The position numbers and the translations under genes were made by a program. A DNA stretch of 64,000 bases from Antedon bifida (lineage: Eukaryota; Echinodermata; Crinoidea; Comatulida; Antedonidae). The stretch spans positions 18,290,001 through 18,354,000 of the forward strand of contig OY727102.1 of NCBI GenBank assembly GCA_963402885.1, given 5' to 3'. Shown here one piece after another: positions 35,308 through 47,517 of this stretch. A model generated the notes under the pieces. That model was not told where the DNA came from, ran no database searches, and worked only from the letters and a program-made list of their open reading frames with translations. The stretch's first letter is position 1. Every line of letters starts with the position of its first letter.

Positions 35308-35939
35308 TTAACATTTTAAAAAACATAGCATAAACGTGAATTTATGATATTTTATTTAAAACAAATAAATAATATTAACATTAGTTTGCGTGTGTGTGGC
35401 CGTTTACGGTATATTATCATCCGTTAATAAAAACACCTTATTACAACGAAGCCCAGCAAATCGTAGATGGGTCATTGGCTACGTTATATGATGATAGTAA
35501 TATGACAAAGTTATTGTCAATAAAGTTGATAAAACAGATGTTTAAATTAATACCATATTACGGTAGTTTTTAATCTAAAATATTAAATTTCAAATATGAC
35601 ATCTGTTTGTTACATCACAGCGCGCGTATACTACCGTTATTATTTTTTCACATGTTTATTTTTATTTTTTTTGACAAATTCGTTTTCACCTTTATACGAG
35701 ATCAAACAATATTTTTACATAATAAACTGTATTCATCATAAAGGTACGAAAATCGTTAGTTAAAATATCCTTTTAAAAAAATAATAAAAATACATTTAAA
35801 ATACTTATAAATGCACACCATTTTTAAATCTTATATTAAAAAGTTTTCTTGAATTTCGAATTAAAAATAGACCCGTAATACAAACTTAGACAGCCCCCAC
35901 CAACAACTAACCCACTTAGCCTCCCCTTAATGTGAGCAT

Positions 35940-35973
35940 GGAGGAAAAAATGTAATAAATTATTTTTTCCTCC
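35940..35973. repeat. Perfect 12-bp hairpin GGAGGAAAAAAT
   Basis: GGAGGAAAAAAT (35940-35951) and its exact complement (35962-35973) with a 10-nt loop. No T-run or gene context suggests a terminator. Possibly a remnant of an inverted-repeat element. Confidence 0.6.
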
Positions 35974-36407
35974 GATTGTTGTTATTTATAGTAAATGTTT
36001 AAACAATAATTTTGCCAATAACATTTATTTTCGTGAAAATCTTGTAATAATGTTTGCGTGCTTATGGCGCCTTGTCTGACAAGCGATGTAAATCTTAACT
36101 GTGTTATAAAAAAAAATATAATAATTGTGTATATAATAATACTAATTGCCTAACTGACGCACATAAATTAAGTTTAATATTACGGGTTTAGTTTTGGCGA
36201 GTGCAAAAGGTTTTTTTTTTTCTTTCAGGTTGTAAATTTTGCCGTTTTAAGAAAATAAACTTGAGCCATATTTGTTAATTTATTTTGCGTCGTTGATTTT
36301 ATTGTGTAATATATGTGTATTGTTTTAATACTAGGAATATTCTACATGACTTTAGATAATGATATGGTAACGGTATGATGTAGTAGTATGGTATAATGGT
36401 AATGAAT

Positions 36408-36517
36408 GGTCGCTGATGTTTTTCGGTTTTTCGGTCGATGATGCTTTTCGGTCGTTGATATTTATCGGTCGCTGATGTTTTTCGGTCGCTGATATTTTTA
36501 GGTCGCTGATGCTTTTA
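36408..36517. repeat. 17-bp tandem repeat, about 6 units
   Basis: Units of GGTCGCTGATGTTTTTC with small variants (GATGATGC, GTTGATAT). The first unit is lengthened by an extra GGTTTTTC. An 86-codon minus-strand frame crosses the array and is a by-product of it. Confidence 0.75.
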
Positions 36518-37389
36518 TGTATAAACTGTTCCACAGCCACTGTATTGGTTTTATTTTCTTGTAAATGTAGTTTGTATATACTTACATTGACGGCATTACT
36601 ATAATAGCTCACGGCGTTTGGCCGGCAAAAGCCGTTGTTTCGTTGCTATGAGGACTTGTACTGTAGTAGGCAAATTAATATTTTGCTCTTAATATTGGAG
36701 AGTTAAGTATAATGTATTAAAAATGGAATTTAAATTTAAAAAACCCCTGTCCACATTATGACTAAAATTAGGTTAAATATAAAATCAACTTTGATAAAAT
36801 TTTCATGAAATTATACGGTATCGTTGGAATGTTACGGTATAGGTCTATAATGACATATTTATCGTCTAGTATGCCTTCTGTGAAAGATATAAATATATGG
36901 TTTATAGGACCTAAACATAGTTGTATTTGTCTTATCATTACTTTAAAATCTTTGTTTTACTAAAGTTTTGTTTAACGCCTTTATTATAAAGTATCCATTG
37001 TTTCATAAGTTAGTCATTGTTTTGTTGATTTCTCTCCTTTTCTTTTTTTGATCATCAGCGCCTTAATAGCTGCCATTTGGATAAGAATCTTTTCCAAGAC
37101 ATTAACGATGTTTTAACATCTTTCGCTTCTTAGCATCCTAACGCGTTATCAACCGATTTTAGTTTTTGGCAGACTTTCCTAAATGTTAAAGCGACAAACC
37201 GAGTCGTAGAATAGTGCGATGACTAAAAAACTGCGTATTGTTTGCGCGCGTATTATACCTATAAATTATAAAACGCCTTGTTTTACAGACAATCACTGAG
37301 TATTATCAGAAAGAGGATGTTTGTATTTCTAACTTTAAATATTGTAAAAAAAAATATATTATTTTGTTAAAACTGATAACTGGCTCTTT

Positions 37390-37570
37390 AAAATTAAGGA
37401 GTCTGAGTGACGACATCGGCTTCGCCTCACTGCAGCCTCCACGAGCAAGCTAAATCCCCCACTAATGATAATCGTTTTGTTTTTATCTCCTCTGTGTCTG
37501 TCGCATCCAAGCGCGATTTGTGATGGTAAATTACGACTGCATTACGCGAGTAACGCGAGGTGATACAGCT
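37390..37570. promoter_or_regulatory. CpG-containing candidate regulatory island
   Basis: Markedly less AT-rich than its flanks, with several CpGs (CGACATCGGCTTCGCC, CATTACGCGAGTAACGCGAG), a GATAATCG and an ACTAATGATAAT string. It has no open frame. It marks the switch from the AT-richer left part of the window to the CpG-richer right part. Confidence 0.22.
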
Positions 37571-37981
37571 CAATCTATGATATTATGCCGTGTTTTAAGC
37601 TAAAGGGATTTACTGCAATACATTGTACTTTGTACTTTTTTCACAATGGCAAATTGAATGCCGGTTTCATGAAATATTGTGTACATTCTAATTATTGATA
37701 CGTTTTGTGTGAAAAAGATACATTAAGATGAAAGCAATGGAAAAGACCGATTGAATATAATAATGATCATTTTATTGTGACTGATTCGGTAATGATAATG
37801 AATTCTTATTCAATATAGCGCGTAATTACTCAGTCTCATGGGTTTGATGATATAAAACAAGAATAGACTAGGTAACACACTTTATAACAACGATGTATAA
37901 TTCATAATGGCGTACTAATACATAAATCTATTACAGGCTGAGTAGGCCTATAGCGTATGTTTCACTACATTTTCGTAAAAT

Positions 37982-38120
37982 AGCGAACTGTATAAACTTT
38001 AGGCCTATGTGACAAAAAAGTTGATGTACTACCCAAATATGGTAGTGATGTGCTCAAATATGGTAGTGATATGACATCATCATGTCCATTTTTTATCACA
38101 TACAGTTTGATAGTGTAGAC
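37982..38120 (+). mobile_element. Palindromic Harbinger-type MITE, copy H, with a 6-bp GGCCTA insertion
   Basis: The left arm reads AAACTTTA, then GGCCTA, then TGTGACAAAAAAG. Other copies have the same arm without the six bases (AAACTTTATGTGACAAAAAA). The interior has two CAAATATGGTAGTGAT units and GACATCATCATGTCC. The right arm ends TTTGATAGTGTAGAC and the outermost bases are decayed. Confidence 0.8.
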
Positions 38121-38555
38121 AATTCTTTTAAGATTGGTATTCCACATTCCATTTTGTACGAAATAACCATGATTCGCTCAAATTATGGCTGTTCCCTTTT
38201 CCCTACATTACGCGCCTGATAAAATACAAACCAGTATTCCCGACTTTCACTACTTGTTACCGTATTCTATATATTCGTATTACATATTAATATGACCTTC
38301 TACGTCAGATCAGAGCGTTATTGTTGATGAAAACATTGCTAGCGGAGTTTGCGCTCTCCTGAGAAATTCACGTTGACGTTCGCAAACAGGTTGTCGGTGG
38401 TTGCTTATTGTTACAAAGCTAATTAATTTGACCGAAGCGCAATCAATCGAATCCCGGAGGAGATTATCGTCAGTTGGAAGTCGTCGTATCAAGTTTTTGA
38501 GATCTGCCGATTGTTTGACATATTATTATCATTGAACGTGAGCGATGGAGAAGAT
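38121..38555. other. Unassigned, less AT-rich stretch
   Basis: 38300-38500 has more G+C and CpG. A 60-codon minus-strand frame (38310-38492) has no recognisable domain or splice context. Possibly regulatory. Confidence 0.3.
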
Positions 38556-38872
38556 GAAGGGAGTGGTTGTGACGATGATTGATCACGAATAGGGTGTTTT
38601 TTAGAGGGAGTGGTGGTTGGCACACAAGAGTTTTCTGGTGTGATGAAGAAGAGAGAGTGCTGGAAGGGAGTGGTTGTAACGTCATGATGATTGATCACGA
38701 ATAGGGTGTTTATTAGAGGGATTGGTGGTCGTGGTTATTGGCACACAAGAGTTTACTGTTGTGATGAAGAAGAGAAAGCTGGAAGGGAGTGGCTGTGACG
38801 TCATGATGATTGATCACGAATAGGATGTTTATTAGAGGGAGTGGTATGGTCGCTGTGGTTGACAGAGAAGAG
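38556..38872. repeat. Tandem repeat, 107-119-bp unit, 3 copies
   Basis: Units start GAAGGGAGTGGTTGTGACG at 38556, 38663 and 38782. Each contains GATTGATCACGAATAGG and TTAGAGGGA. The middle and last units share TCATGATG, lacking in the first. The open minus-strand frames here follow the repeat and show no domain. Confidence 0.9.
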
Positions 38873-39128
38873 TTGATGTTGGTCTCACGGCAATTGGTGA
38901 CAAAGACGAGGATAACGGTGATAGAGAGCTGAATAATAGAAGAAGTAGGCCTACACAAACAGATAATACAGGGATTTATTTCGAAAAATGCCCAAATTAT
39001 TTTAAGATTCAATTATTATGCGCATATTGCTTTGTATCATCTTATAGAGCCAAAGTAATCAAATTTGTCGAAAATTAAAAGGGTCGAAATTTTGCCATTT
39101 TTGGAAAAATCCCTGTAGCATACTATGC

Positions 39129-39317
39129 ATGCATGGACAAGGATACAATGGAGTCATGTCAAGCAACGGTGTAGTAGAGAGTGATGATGCCATAGAAGAC
39201 ATACTGACAGGAGAAAAAGAGCTGGTGTCATGTCAAAACAAATATACTGCTCTTTTTATCCACAAAATTGGTCTGGTTTTATTTTGTTGTTTCGAGTTGT
39301 TAATTTTTAAGTGTTGA
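39129..39317 (+). CDS. Weak candidate coding stretch, unidentified
   Basis: 62 codons from ATG. The first 40 are unusually protein-like (GVVESDDAIEDILTGEKELV) for this AT-rich DNA. The last 20 are hydrophobic and look like intronic chance sequence, so a donor within the frame near 39230 would be needed for a real exon. The flanking acceptor-like CCCTGTAG (to 39118) is poor. No family is recognised. Confidence 0.13.
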   Translation: MHGQGYNGVMSSNGVVESDDAIEDILTGEKELVSCQNKYTALFIHKIGLVLFCCFELLIFKC

Positions 39318-40503
39318 CTTGCCGTTTCACTATTCCTGCGTAACTTTAGGCCTATAGTATGCAAATGAATTAACATCTTTGTACCGGTCTTCACAAATAT
39401 CATTGAAAAATAATATTTAAGTTTAATGTGATGGATCGGAAAGTTTCCAAGTTTCTTTTATTAAGGCATTATTGGTGGTGTATTATGTCGCATTGCTATT
39501 GTTCACGGGCGTATTTGCATATCAGGTGAAGCATTATATTGAGTAGGCTGCGCGAGTGTTGTTTCAGCAGAAGCATTTTTAGTTGTTGTCTAAGTAAGTA
39601 TAGTATAAAGACTATAAAGAATAATCATAAATTGCGTTTATCATTTCTTTTCGTTACACTTAACTTCATAACGCACAGATAAGAATAAAAACGTTATGAT
39701 TGATGTTTAACGACATATATAGATAACTTCACAATTACAATCAAAAGTCTATTATTGATGGCAGTAATTACAATAATACCTGGACGTTGATTAATGACAG
39801 CTAATTATGATAAATATCACAGTGCTGTATCTTCACATATGACAATATGTGTTCAGTATCATAGAACAATTCATAATACAGCATCCCATGTGTATCACAT
39901 GTGGTACTGTTGCATTTGACGCCACGCATTCCTGTTTATTTTATCCATATAATCGGGTTTTGTCGAAATGGTTTTGTATTCAGATGTGAAAATGAAACAT
40001 AATAATGCCTATAAATTACTCACGTGACGCATCAATCGGTATCTATAAATCGCACGCCTTACGCGCGTCGTCGAATTTACATTTTTTTGTACCACAGTTA
40101 AACCTCGATTAAGCTATATCTGTGATGATTTCCCGCGGGAACATTGTACCCGCATGCTTGAACGCGCCTCAAGGGCTTTGCCACGGAATCGTCTGACTAA
40201 GGATATTCCCGCCTTCACTAAGTTTTGGGAACCGACTAATTTTGATTAAATTGGGAGTCTTTTCCCGTGAGGTTAGTGAATACGAAATGTTTTTACAAGA
40301 TGATCAACGCATTGTAACATATATGATATGTCCCAATGCGTTTACGTCTAAACCTGATAAACGAATACGTTATGCTATGAAATTAAATAGCCTATGCTTT
40401 ATTCCTTAGGATGTCAGGTAAACCCACACGTGGTAATTATAATTCTACAGTAAATTAGCACAAGAATCTATGAAATCATAAGTCAATTTTAACGTATACT
40501 TGG
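39318..40503. other. Unassigned stretch
   Basis: 40020-40260 has more CpG and G+C. No gene or repeat is recognised. Confidence 0.3.
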
Positions 40504-40592
40504 AGCTCTGTCTACACTATCAAACTTTATGTTACAACAAAATGTGATGTGCCCATATATGGACATGATGATGTCATATCACTGCCATATGA
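40504..40592 (-). mobile_element. Palindromic Harbinger-type MITE, copy I (truncated)
   Basis: An intact left terminus AGCTCTGTCTACACTATC continues through GATGATGTCATATCACTGCC, then the sequence breaks into GAGATGAGGCCTATGAG. The right half is missing, and the base triplet before the terminus is TGG, not TWA. Confidence 0.8.
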
Positions 40593-41168
40593 GATGAGGC
40601 CTATGAGATTTTAGAATTAACTTAATTAGAAAATCTTGTTAGATTATTTGACATATTTTGCTTTCCATAGACAAATCAATTTTATTTCAATTTTGTATAA
40701 ACCTATAATTATGGTAAAATAATGAGTAACATTAATAAGCGGTTTAAAAAAACGAAGCGATACGTGACGCGTTTGTCGCAGTATGTTCTGAGGTGTTGGT
40801 ATTGTAATGAACGTAATCAATGGATGATCAGCTTATTCAAAGCCTTTATTAAGATAACGATTTAAAGGCGTATGTTCAATAAAGTTTTATAATTATAATT
40901 TACGATCATAAATTGTGAATGGATTGAGTAGGCCTTGAATGGGGGAATTGAACACGCGCACGCGCTGGATCACATGACATCCAGCACGTCAACAAAAGTT
41001 CAATCAAGCTCTGCCATGGAGCTAATGAAACTGATTTTGTGTTTTAGTTAATTCGTTATCACTCCATTGTAACTTGGGTAAACTTCAAGGCAGTTTTAAT
41101 TATTCAGCAATGAATAATCCATTACGATTAGTGAGCTAATTTCGCATAAATTTTTCAGTAGTTGATAG
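40593..41168. other. Unassigned stretch
   Basis: No gene or repeat is recognised. Confidence 0.35.
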
Positions 41169-41585
41169 ATGTTCGTCTTTATGTTCGTGTATATTCGTGT
41201 ATGTTCGTGTTTTATGTTCGTGTATGTTCGTTTTTATTTCGCATATCTTGCTGTTTACAAACAACCATATCACATCATTTACCTCATTTCAGAAAGTGAT
41301 GTAATAATTGATCTATTTTTCAGTCGTTGGTGTTCATCTTTATGGTCGTGTATGTTCGTGTTTTTATGTTCGTGTATGTTCGTCTTATTCGTGTATATTC
41401 GTGTCTGTTTGTGTTTATGTTCGTGTATGTTCGTCTTATTCGTGTATATTCGTGTCTGTTTGTGTTTATGTTCGTGTATGTTCGTTTTTAATTCATTCAA
41501 CATATCTTGCTGTTTACAAACAATCATATCACATAGGCCTAATATTGCTCATTTCGGAAAGTGACGTAATAATCGATTTATATCA
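41169..41585. repeat. TTCGTGTATG minisatellite inside a local duplication
   Basis: Degenerate GTTCGTGTATGTTCG strings run from 41169 to 41235 and from 41340 to 41490. In the second block a 51-bp unit starts at 41363, 41414 and 41465 with near identity. Downstream of each block lies the same unique segment: CATATCTTGCTGTTTACAAA at 41242 and 41501, and AAGTGATGTAATAAT at 41293 versus AAGTGACGTAATAAT near 41559. The whole region is therefore a duplication with a 259-bp offset. Frames of 82-131 codons on both strands arise because 51 is a multiple of three. Confidence 0.9.
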
Positions 41586-41718
41586 AACCCTTTTTTTTAT
41601 GCTTGAAGGCTATTTATTACATGATTTTAAATGTGTGAATACTATTTGAGGCCTCTGTTTGACATTATTATTAGGATCAATTCTGTTAATTGTTTGTTGT
41701 TTATCTGTGAAAATCTGA

Positions 41719-41769
41719 CCCGAGAATATGAACATCGGACCAGAGACTATGAACATCGGACCAGAGACT
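41719..41769. repeat. 21-bp tandem repeat, about 2.5 units
   Basis: ATGAACATCGGACCAGAGACT occurs twice in perfect tandem (41728 and 41749), with partial units on both sides. Confidence 0.8.
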
Positions 41770-43949
41770 TCTCATATTAGGTTGTGATGCGAAATGTCTA
41801 TTACTAGTGTAGGCCCTACAGTTTAACTTAAAGTGTGTACCGTTTCAGCCTCGATTTCGTCTAGACCTATATGATCTATCTTTGTCTTATTACCGTATAT
41901 TACGGAAGTTTATCTAAGACCTTCATTAGTCAGTTTTTTTATGAAGTATTTATTTTAATTTTATTTCATTAAACTTTGTTTAAAAGGTCACAAAAGACAT
42001 TGTTATTAGGTGGAAGACAGAGTGAACTTTTGCTTCTAGAATATGGATATAAAAGGTTATAATAGGGCTATAATTGTAATTATCGAATTCATACAATGCA
42101 GAATCGTTTAATTATCATGGGTAACAAAACCCCTAAAGTACATAAAGCCTATTCTGTATGTTATTACCCACCCATAAACTAACAGAGACAAAATGACAAC
42201 TGACGATTTCAATTCATCTATTTTGTAATCGCTTCTTCGTTATCGACTATCTTGTCCTTCTAACTACTCAGCTAAATTAAGTAATTTGTGTACTTTAGTC
42301 TATGAAAAAAGCACCATTACAGTTAAGTACAATTAGTAATTGTTATACCAGTAAGAAATAAATATAACATGGAATATTACGTACCCATTATTAAGATTAC
42401 TTGGGTTTATCGAAAATATATGTTTTTTTTATTACCACCAATGATTGTCGAATGCATTGATGTTTAAGCAATGTTAAACGGCTGATAAACAACCAGAAAA
42501 TATACTCTAAAACTACCGTTTAAAAGTTATTAAAAATAAGCTCGTACTTAGCAGATCATTTGCACGTTTTATTGTTGTAATTTCTCCTTTTTTTTAATCG
42601 AGGTGTTACTTAATTTTCATATAATACGCTATATAAAGTGCACTTGGTTGATGTCGTTATATGAGATGTTTTAAGATTATTCTGTCTATGTTATTAACAA
42701 AGTCTGACAGAGAAAGTTTCCTTAAAGGTGATTCGAGAAGTTTTCTTCTCCTTAAACTTTTTTGGGCTATATTATCCCTATACTTTAGAATATGCTACCC
42801 CTGTAAAACAGGATGCAAAGGTTATTGTAGGTTTATTCTTGCCAACAACTATGATAACTGCCAAAAAAATTACAAATGCACAAAAAAAAGTAAGCAAAAA
42901 TGAACGTTTTAATCACTTCTAAAATAAAAAAATGTTCCATCATTGCAATCATCGCAAAAACTTAAAGATTTAAAAATAGTCATGTCCTCTATTTGATGAA
43001 ATTATTAGAAAATAGTATAGTATGTAAATAAATTAAGTATTGGTGTACCTCAATTGCAGCATTGTTTTTCTTCTTTTTTTTATATACATTTTATCTTTGA
43101 TGTACATTTTATCTTAAATGTAATTTGTGATTATCGTATTGTATATATTTAGTAAAGAATACGTCAATTCAGCACTTGTGCTGCCTTTATATTTTTATAT
43201 TTTATTTTTTTATTGAATAGGCCTAAACATACCGAGATATATTTGTTCGATTTTATTCTGCTCTTTATGACTAAAAACATTAACTTAATTCATTGTCAGC
43301 GTCTTCAAAATTGAAATTATGATTATTATTCAAGCCAACCAACTTCAACCGAGTTAGAGTTGGCACCGCCGATTAATCATACATTTTGTCCCCAACCAAA
43401 CTTGAATTGTTAAATTGTGAAATTTACTATCATTACTGCCGTCATACACAAATAGGCCTACTATACATCATTAAAAAAAACGCACAATTAGACATCTTGT
43501 TCATGTAAGAGAACCATTATTACAATAACATTAATAGTAATTTTAAAGTAATAAAACAGTTTGTGATGCCGTGCGTGTAGGCTACGCTAGCTCAGGTATA
43601 TAGTTGAGTTTTTGACCAGATGACTATGCTGCTGTCATTACAAAATAATGACCGCGTGCTGTTATTACCTGCTGCAACCTTGTTATGAAATTGGTATCGT
43701 TTTTCCATCTTCCAATATTAGATTTTCAAGCATTATGTTTGTCATTACTTTATTCGTTTTCCGTATTTTTTTTTGTTGTGAGTCGATTTATATAGACCTA
43801 ATAAATGCACTCCTAATCTTAGCCCTATATCCATTGCACATTCGTTGTTACTATGTTAATATAGTATTATTAGGCCTAGATGTAATCATAGAAAAATAAG
43901 CAGCCTACCTATTTATCCATGAACTAATCAAATAATGATTTTCCTTTTA
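41770..43949. other. Unassigned AT-rich stretch
   Basis: Overlapping frames at 42661-42922 (+) include a Cys-containing stretch but have Lys/Asn/Phe-rich composition, no signal peptide and no splice context. Not called. The frame at 43648-43899 is hydrophobic chance sequence. Confidence 0.35.
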
Positions 43950-44096
43950 AGCTCTGTCTACACTATCAAACTAGTTTGACAAAAACAAGTGTATTGTGCC
44001 CAAATATGGTAGTGATATACCCAAATATGATAGTGATATGACATCATCGTGTCCATATGGGCACATCACATAAAGTTTGATAATGTAGACAGAGCT
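43950..44096 (+). mobile_element. Palindromic Harbinger-type MITE, copy K (complete)
   Basis: A 147-bp element with both termini intact. The left flank is TTA (43947-43949), the right TTG (44097-44099), one base from a perfect duplication. It has two CAAATATGRTAGTGATAT units in the centre. Confidence 0.88.
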
Positions 44097-44570
44097 TTGC
44101 ACGTATTTGTATATACTCTATTATTAATTATGATAACCTAATTTCTCTTTATCCTAATTTTAGCGCTTTACTTTTAAGTAAGTCAATTTGAGCAAAATAA
44201 AACTGGAGTAGGGCATATTATCTTACAATAATATATGATTCAATGCACGTTGCTATAGCAAATATACAGTTACCACTATATATGCTTTATACCAAATTAT
44301 TACGGTGAAAACGAGCTAAATTAAAATTAAACAACCAATCACAAAACGCCGTTCAGTTTTCAATTAAGTTTTGATACACATTTTCCAATAATTATAATAG
44401 ACGAAAATGATGTATATCTTAAAGTGACGTTATTCTTTGCGGCCTCTCAAGTATTTGAAAGCTATATAAAATATAAATAATTAAACTCAATGGGCGTGTA
44501 TGTTTATTTTACATACTGCATTTATCTATAACATGATGCGCTGCAACACGTGTATTCATATCATGCGATT
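44097..44570. other. Unassigned AT-rich stretch
   Basis: No gene or repeat is recognised. Confidence 0.35.
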
Positions 44571-45130
44571 GTTTTGATCGACGATACATTGTTCAATATA
44601 TTTTTTTTAATTGATTAATTGTTGGAATCGATAATAATAATAATTGATATTAATCGATATAGTTTATTGTTGGATTAATACATTGATCGATTATTGCAAT
44701 AACAGATCGATCGATTATTATATTAATAAATTGATCGATTATTGCATTAATATATTGATCGATTATTTGATTAATATATTGATGGATTATTGGTATATGT
44801 TATTGTTTTGATACGATACATTGTTCAATAAATTGATTTTAATTGATTAATTGTTGGAGTCGATAATAGATATAGTTTATTGTTGGATTAGTACATTGAT
44901 CGATTAATAGATTGATCGATTATTGCATTAATATTGATTATTGCATTAATATTGATCGATTATTGCATTAATATATTGGTCGATTATTTGATAATATATT
45001 GATTGATTATTGGAATTGATTATTGAATTAATAGATTGGACGATTATTGGAACAAAATATTAATCGGTTATTATATTAATATTTGTATTAAGATTATTGG
45101 ATTTGATTGATAATAGATTGATAATCAATT
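44571..45130. repeat. ATTGATCGATTATT-rich degenerate satellite
   Basis: Dense in TTGATCGATTATTGCATTAA variants of 20-27 bp. A larger duplication is visible: GTTTTGATCGACGATACATT (44571) recurs as GTTTTGATACGATACATT (about 44813), followed in both cases by TTAATTGATTAATTGTTGGA and ATATAGTTTATTGTTGGATT. The palindrome ATCGAT recurs many times. Confidence 0.85.
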
Positions 45131-45274
45131 TGTTTGGTTGATCGATGTATTAATTGTTCTTTTCATTAACTTTCTATAACCATTAATAATTGTTTTTGCA
45201 TTCACAGATCACGATGTATTTAAGAGTAAATCAATATTTATAATAATATAAGCATAATTATGTTGTTAATTATT

Positions 45275-45385
45275 TAGGGACCAGAGTGGAAATAAGTTGT
45301 TTTTTTGTACTTTGTACTGTTTTTATCATTGATTGATCCAATTGATCAACAGAATAAATAAATCAATCAAATTAAGTTACCGTAT
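45275..45385 (+). mobile_element. Possible LINE 3' tail relic
   Basis: GGGACCAGAGTGGAAATAAG, then TTGTACTTTGTACTGTTTTT and a tail AATAAATAAATCAATCAAAT. This arrangement resembles 3' ends of non-LTR retrotransposons in invertebrates (short UTR with simple-repeat tail). No coding part is present. Confidence 0.3.
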
Positions 45386-46019
45386 TATAAAGGTAAACTT
45401 ATTTTTAAACCATGATGCTAAGACTATTATGATAATGCTCTAAGCTAATATTCCGTTTTGTAGCCCATCAAAGTAAATGCTAAATAACATTTAGTACTAG
45501 TATACTTGATCAAATGTACTATTAACGTTATATTCTAAGGCAACGAAGAAAAAATAGAAAATGTTGTTGAAAGACAAAATAGTCTAGAAAAGAAAAATAA
45601 ATAAATCAGGAATTACAGTAAAACTATTGTGCTAGAAAGAGAAAAAAAATTGATAATATTCATATAATGTCCATTCATGTTAATTCTATATTTTACCGTA
45701 TTTTGTTTCTAAAAATAAGCTTAATGCTTTGCATGTGTTCCGAATTTAGCACAACAAATTAAAATGAGTCCGTGCTGCATGTCTACAAACAACAGTTTGG
45801 CTTTCTTCCTCGTTCTTGTCTTTAATGGCGTAATCTTCCCAAGGACAATGTTAATATATACATTTTATCCGGCAACTTGTAAATAAAGATTTGCTTTCAG
45901 ACGGATGTACACACAACGTCATTGATGTAATCACCAAACGACCACGGTCGACGTAATGTGTGCACTAATGGACAACATTAGACGTAACCCATGTGGACAG
46001 CACAGTCGGGAATATAAAA
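45386..46019. other. Unassigned stretch
   Basis: No gene or repeat is recognised. 45890-46010 contains several CpGs (ACGACCACGGTCGACG). Confidence 0.3.
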
Positions 46020-46152
46020 ACTACACCGATCTATGATAATAACTGTATCTTTACCTTTATAATTGTATAGACATAGTTTTTTGTTGTTAATGTATACGTA
46101 ATTTTACTTTTTATCGACTAGAGATACCAAAATAAAAGATTGAATGAATGAA
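46020..46152 (+). mobile_element. Possible LINE 3' tail with TGAA repeats
   Basis: The segment ends AATAAAAGATTGAATGAATGAA, an A-rich stretch followed by TGAA repeats. Such tails are typical of several non-LTR retrotransposon clades. The body is not recognisable. Confidence 0.3.
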
Positions 46153-46379
46153 ATATAATATAATTTAAACCTTTTACAAATTGATACAATTGTTTTGGAA
46201 CTGTACCTACTGAATTTAAATTTTTTTTAAAAATTCAATAATTAACAATCAGTTGTATCCATTGGATGGAATAACATGACGATGTAAAAATAATATGTTC
46301 TAACAATATTGAGAGTTACATAACCTCATTAACAAAATAAAAATATACATACAGTTCTGTACTTCCATCTACATTGAGA

Positions 46380-46565
46380 GTTCGGCCAATGACAAACGAG
46401 TTTGAAGTGCGCCCTCACGTGCCAATTCTGTACGTTGTGGCGGTCAAAGATCTTTTGGTACACTTGCGTCTAGTTAACGCACATCCGCTTATCACGCGCG
46501 CGCCAAGTGTTAGGAAACGCGTACGCATTTCCTAATTACGCACTTCCGTGATTCGCGAAACAAGA
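46380..46565. promoter_or_regulatory. CpG-rich candidate regulatory island
   Basis: One of the densest CpG stretches in the window (CACGCGCGCGCC, GAAACGCGTACGC, GATTCGCGAAAC). It contains two CCAAT strings (near 46388 and 46421) and a CACGTG E-box near 46416. No TATA-like or coding sequence follows at promoter distance. Promoter or enhancer function is inference. Confidence 0.25.
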
Positions 46566-47367
46566 AATAATGTTGCGGCTAATATAAAATGGTTGATCAA
46601 CATTGAGAAGGGCTTCAAAGCTCACCATTAGATAGGCCTATTTATATATACTTAAATTTACCAGCATGATTAATATATTAAGATATGATATTATTTTGTA
46701 TAGGACCTATTCCAAGTGTGCCATCTACTATGGCGAGCTAAGTCCGTCATGGTATGGATTGAGGACTTTTGGCGGACTTGGCTTGCCATAATCTATCATT
46801 TCCTTCCCATCACCAAATCGCAGAGAAAAGATTAAGATTAATTTTTTCATCAGAGCAAATGTTTTTTGTCCTAACATTTAAAATTCGATATGAAACATGA
46901 GTATTAACTCGCACTTTTTATGATGTTGATATACAAGACACGAATTGTGGATTTAGGATTTTAGTTACTTATTTTAGTGTTAATCAAATTGACACCTTCT
47001 AACCTTACTGTTGTTTTACCAGTCTTTAGGCCTGCCACCCATCGAGCATTATGTTATGTGAATTGACGCGAAATAAAGCGTTGTCGCCCCGGGGACTTTG
47101 GTGCTTAAAGTTGATATGTTGGTATGCACCCTGGCCTACGGATGCTGGAGGTCTTCTTACGTTCTTTCTACTTTGATTGTTGTAACCTGTTGCACTTTTT
47201 ATTTTTTAGCCAGTAGGATGCAGTTATATTGTAAAGGTTGATATAGGAAACTACAGTTTTTCCCTGTCTGCTATTTACAGTTTAGAGGCGATATTAGCTT
47301 GATCAGTTCCACTAGGCCTACTACTAGTCGCAACACGTAATGATGTAAGCGCAAGGCGCCGTGATTA
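46566..47367. other. Unassigned stretch
   Basis: 46700-46790 contains an imperfect inverted pair (GGCGAGCTAAGTCCG and CGGACTTGGCTTGCC). No gene is recognised. Confidence 0.3.
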
Positions 47368-47517
47368 AGCTTGGTTCCCACTAGGACGCAACGCAAGGAC
47401 GTAGACGCAACGCAAACGAGTTGACCAATGACAAGCGACGGTCGAATAAATCCATCGCTTGTGATTGGTCTAATCCCTTACATTGCGTTACGTCGTTGTG
47501 TTGCGTGGAACCAAGCT
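47368..47517. mobile_element. Inverted-repeat MITE AGCTTGGTTCC with TTA duplication
   Basis: A 150-bp element. The left terminus AGCTTGGTTCCCACTAGG and the complement of the right terminus, AGCTTGGTTCCACGC, agree. Inside, ACGCAACGCAA and GACCAATGACAAGCGACGG on the left pair with CATCGCTTGTGATTGGTC and TTGCGTTACGTC on the right. TTA flanks both sides (47365-47367 and 47518-47520), again compatible with PIF/Harbinger mobilisation. CpG-rich compared with its surroundings. Confidence 0.85.

Larger units (their letters stand above)
35312..37389. other. Unassigned stretch with a hairpin and a short repeat
   Basis: AT-rich. Apart from the hairpin at 35940-35973 and the 17-bp repeat at 36408-36517, nothing is recognised. 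Confidence 0.35.

Noticed and set aside
41169..41649. Three overlapping frames of 82-131 codons on both strands
   Set aside because: They follow the 51-bp minisatellite, whose unit is a multiple of three, so openness on both strands is automatic.
42661..42922. Cys-containing 80-codon frame (+), reminiscent of a small disulfide-rich peptide
   Set aside because: No signal peptide, a Lys/Asn-rich tail, and an equally open overlapping frame in another phase; it looks like chance.
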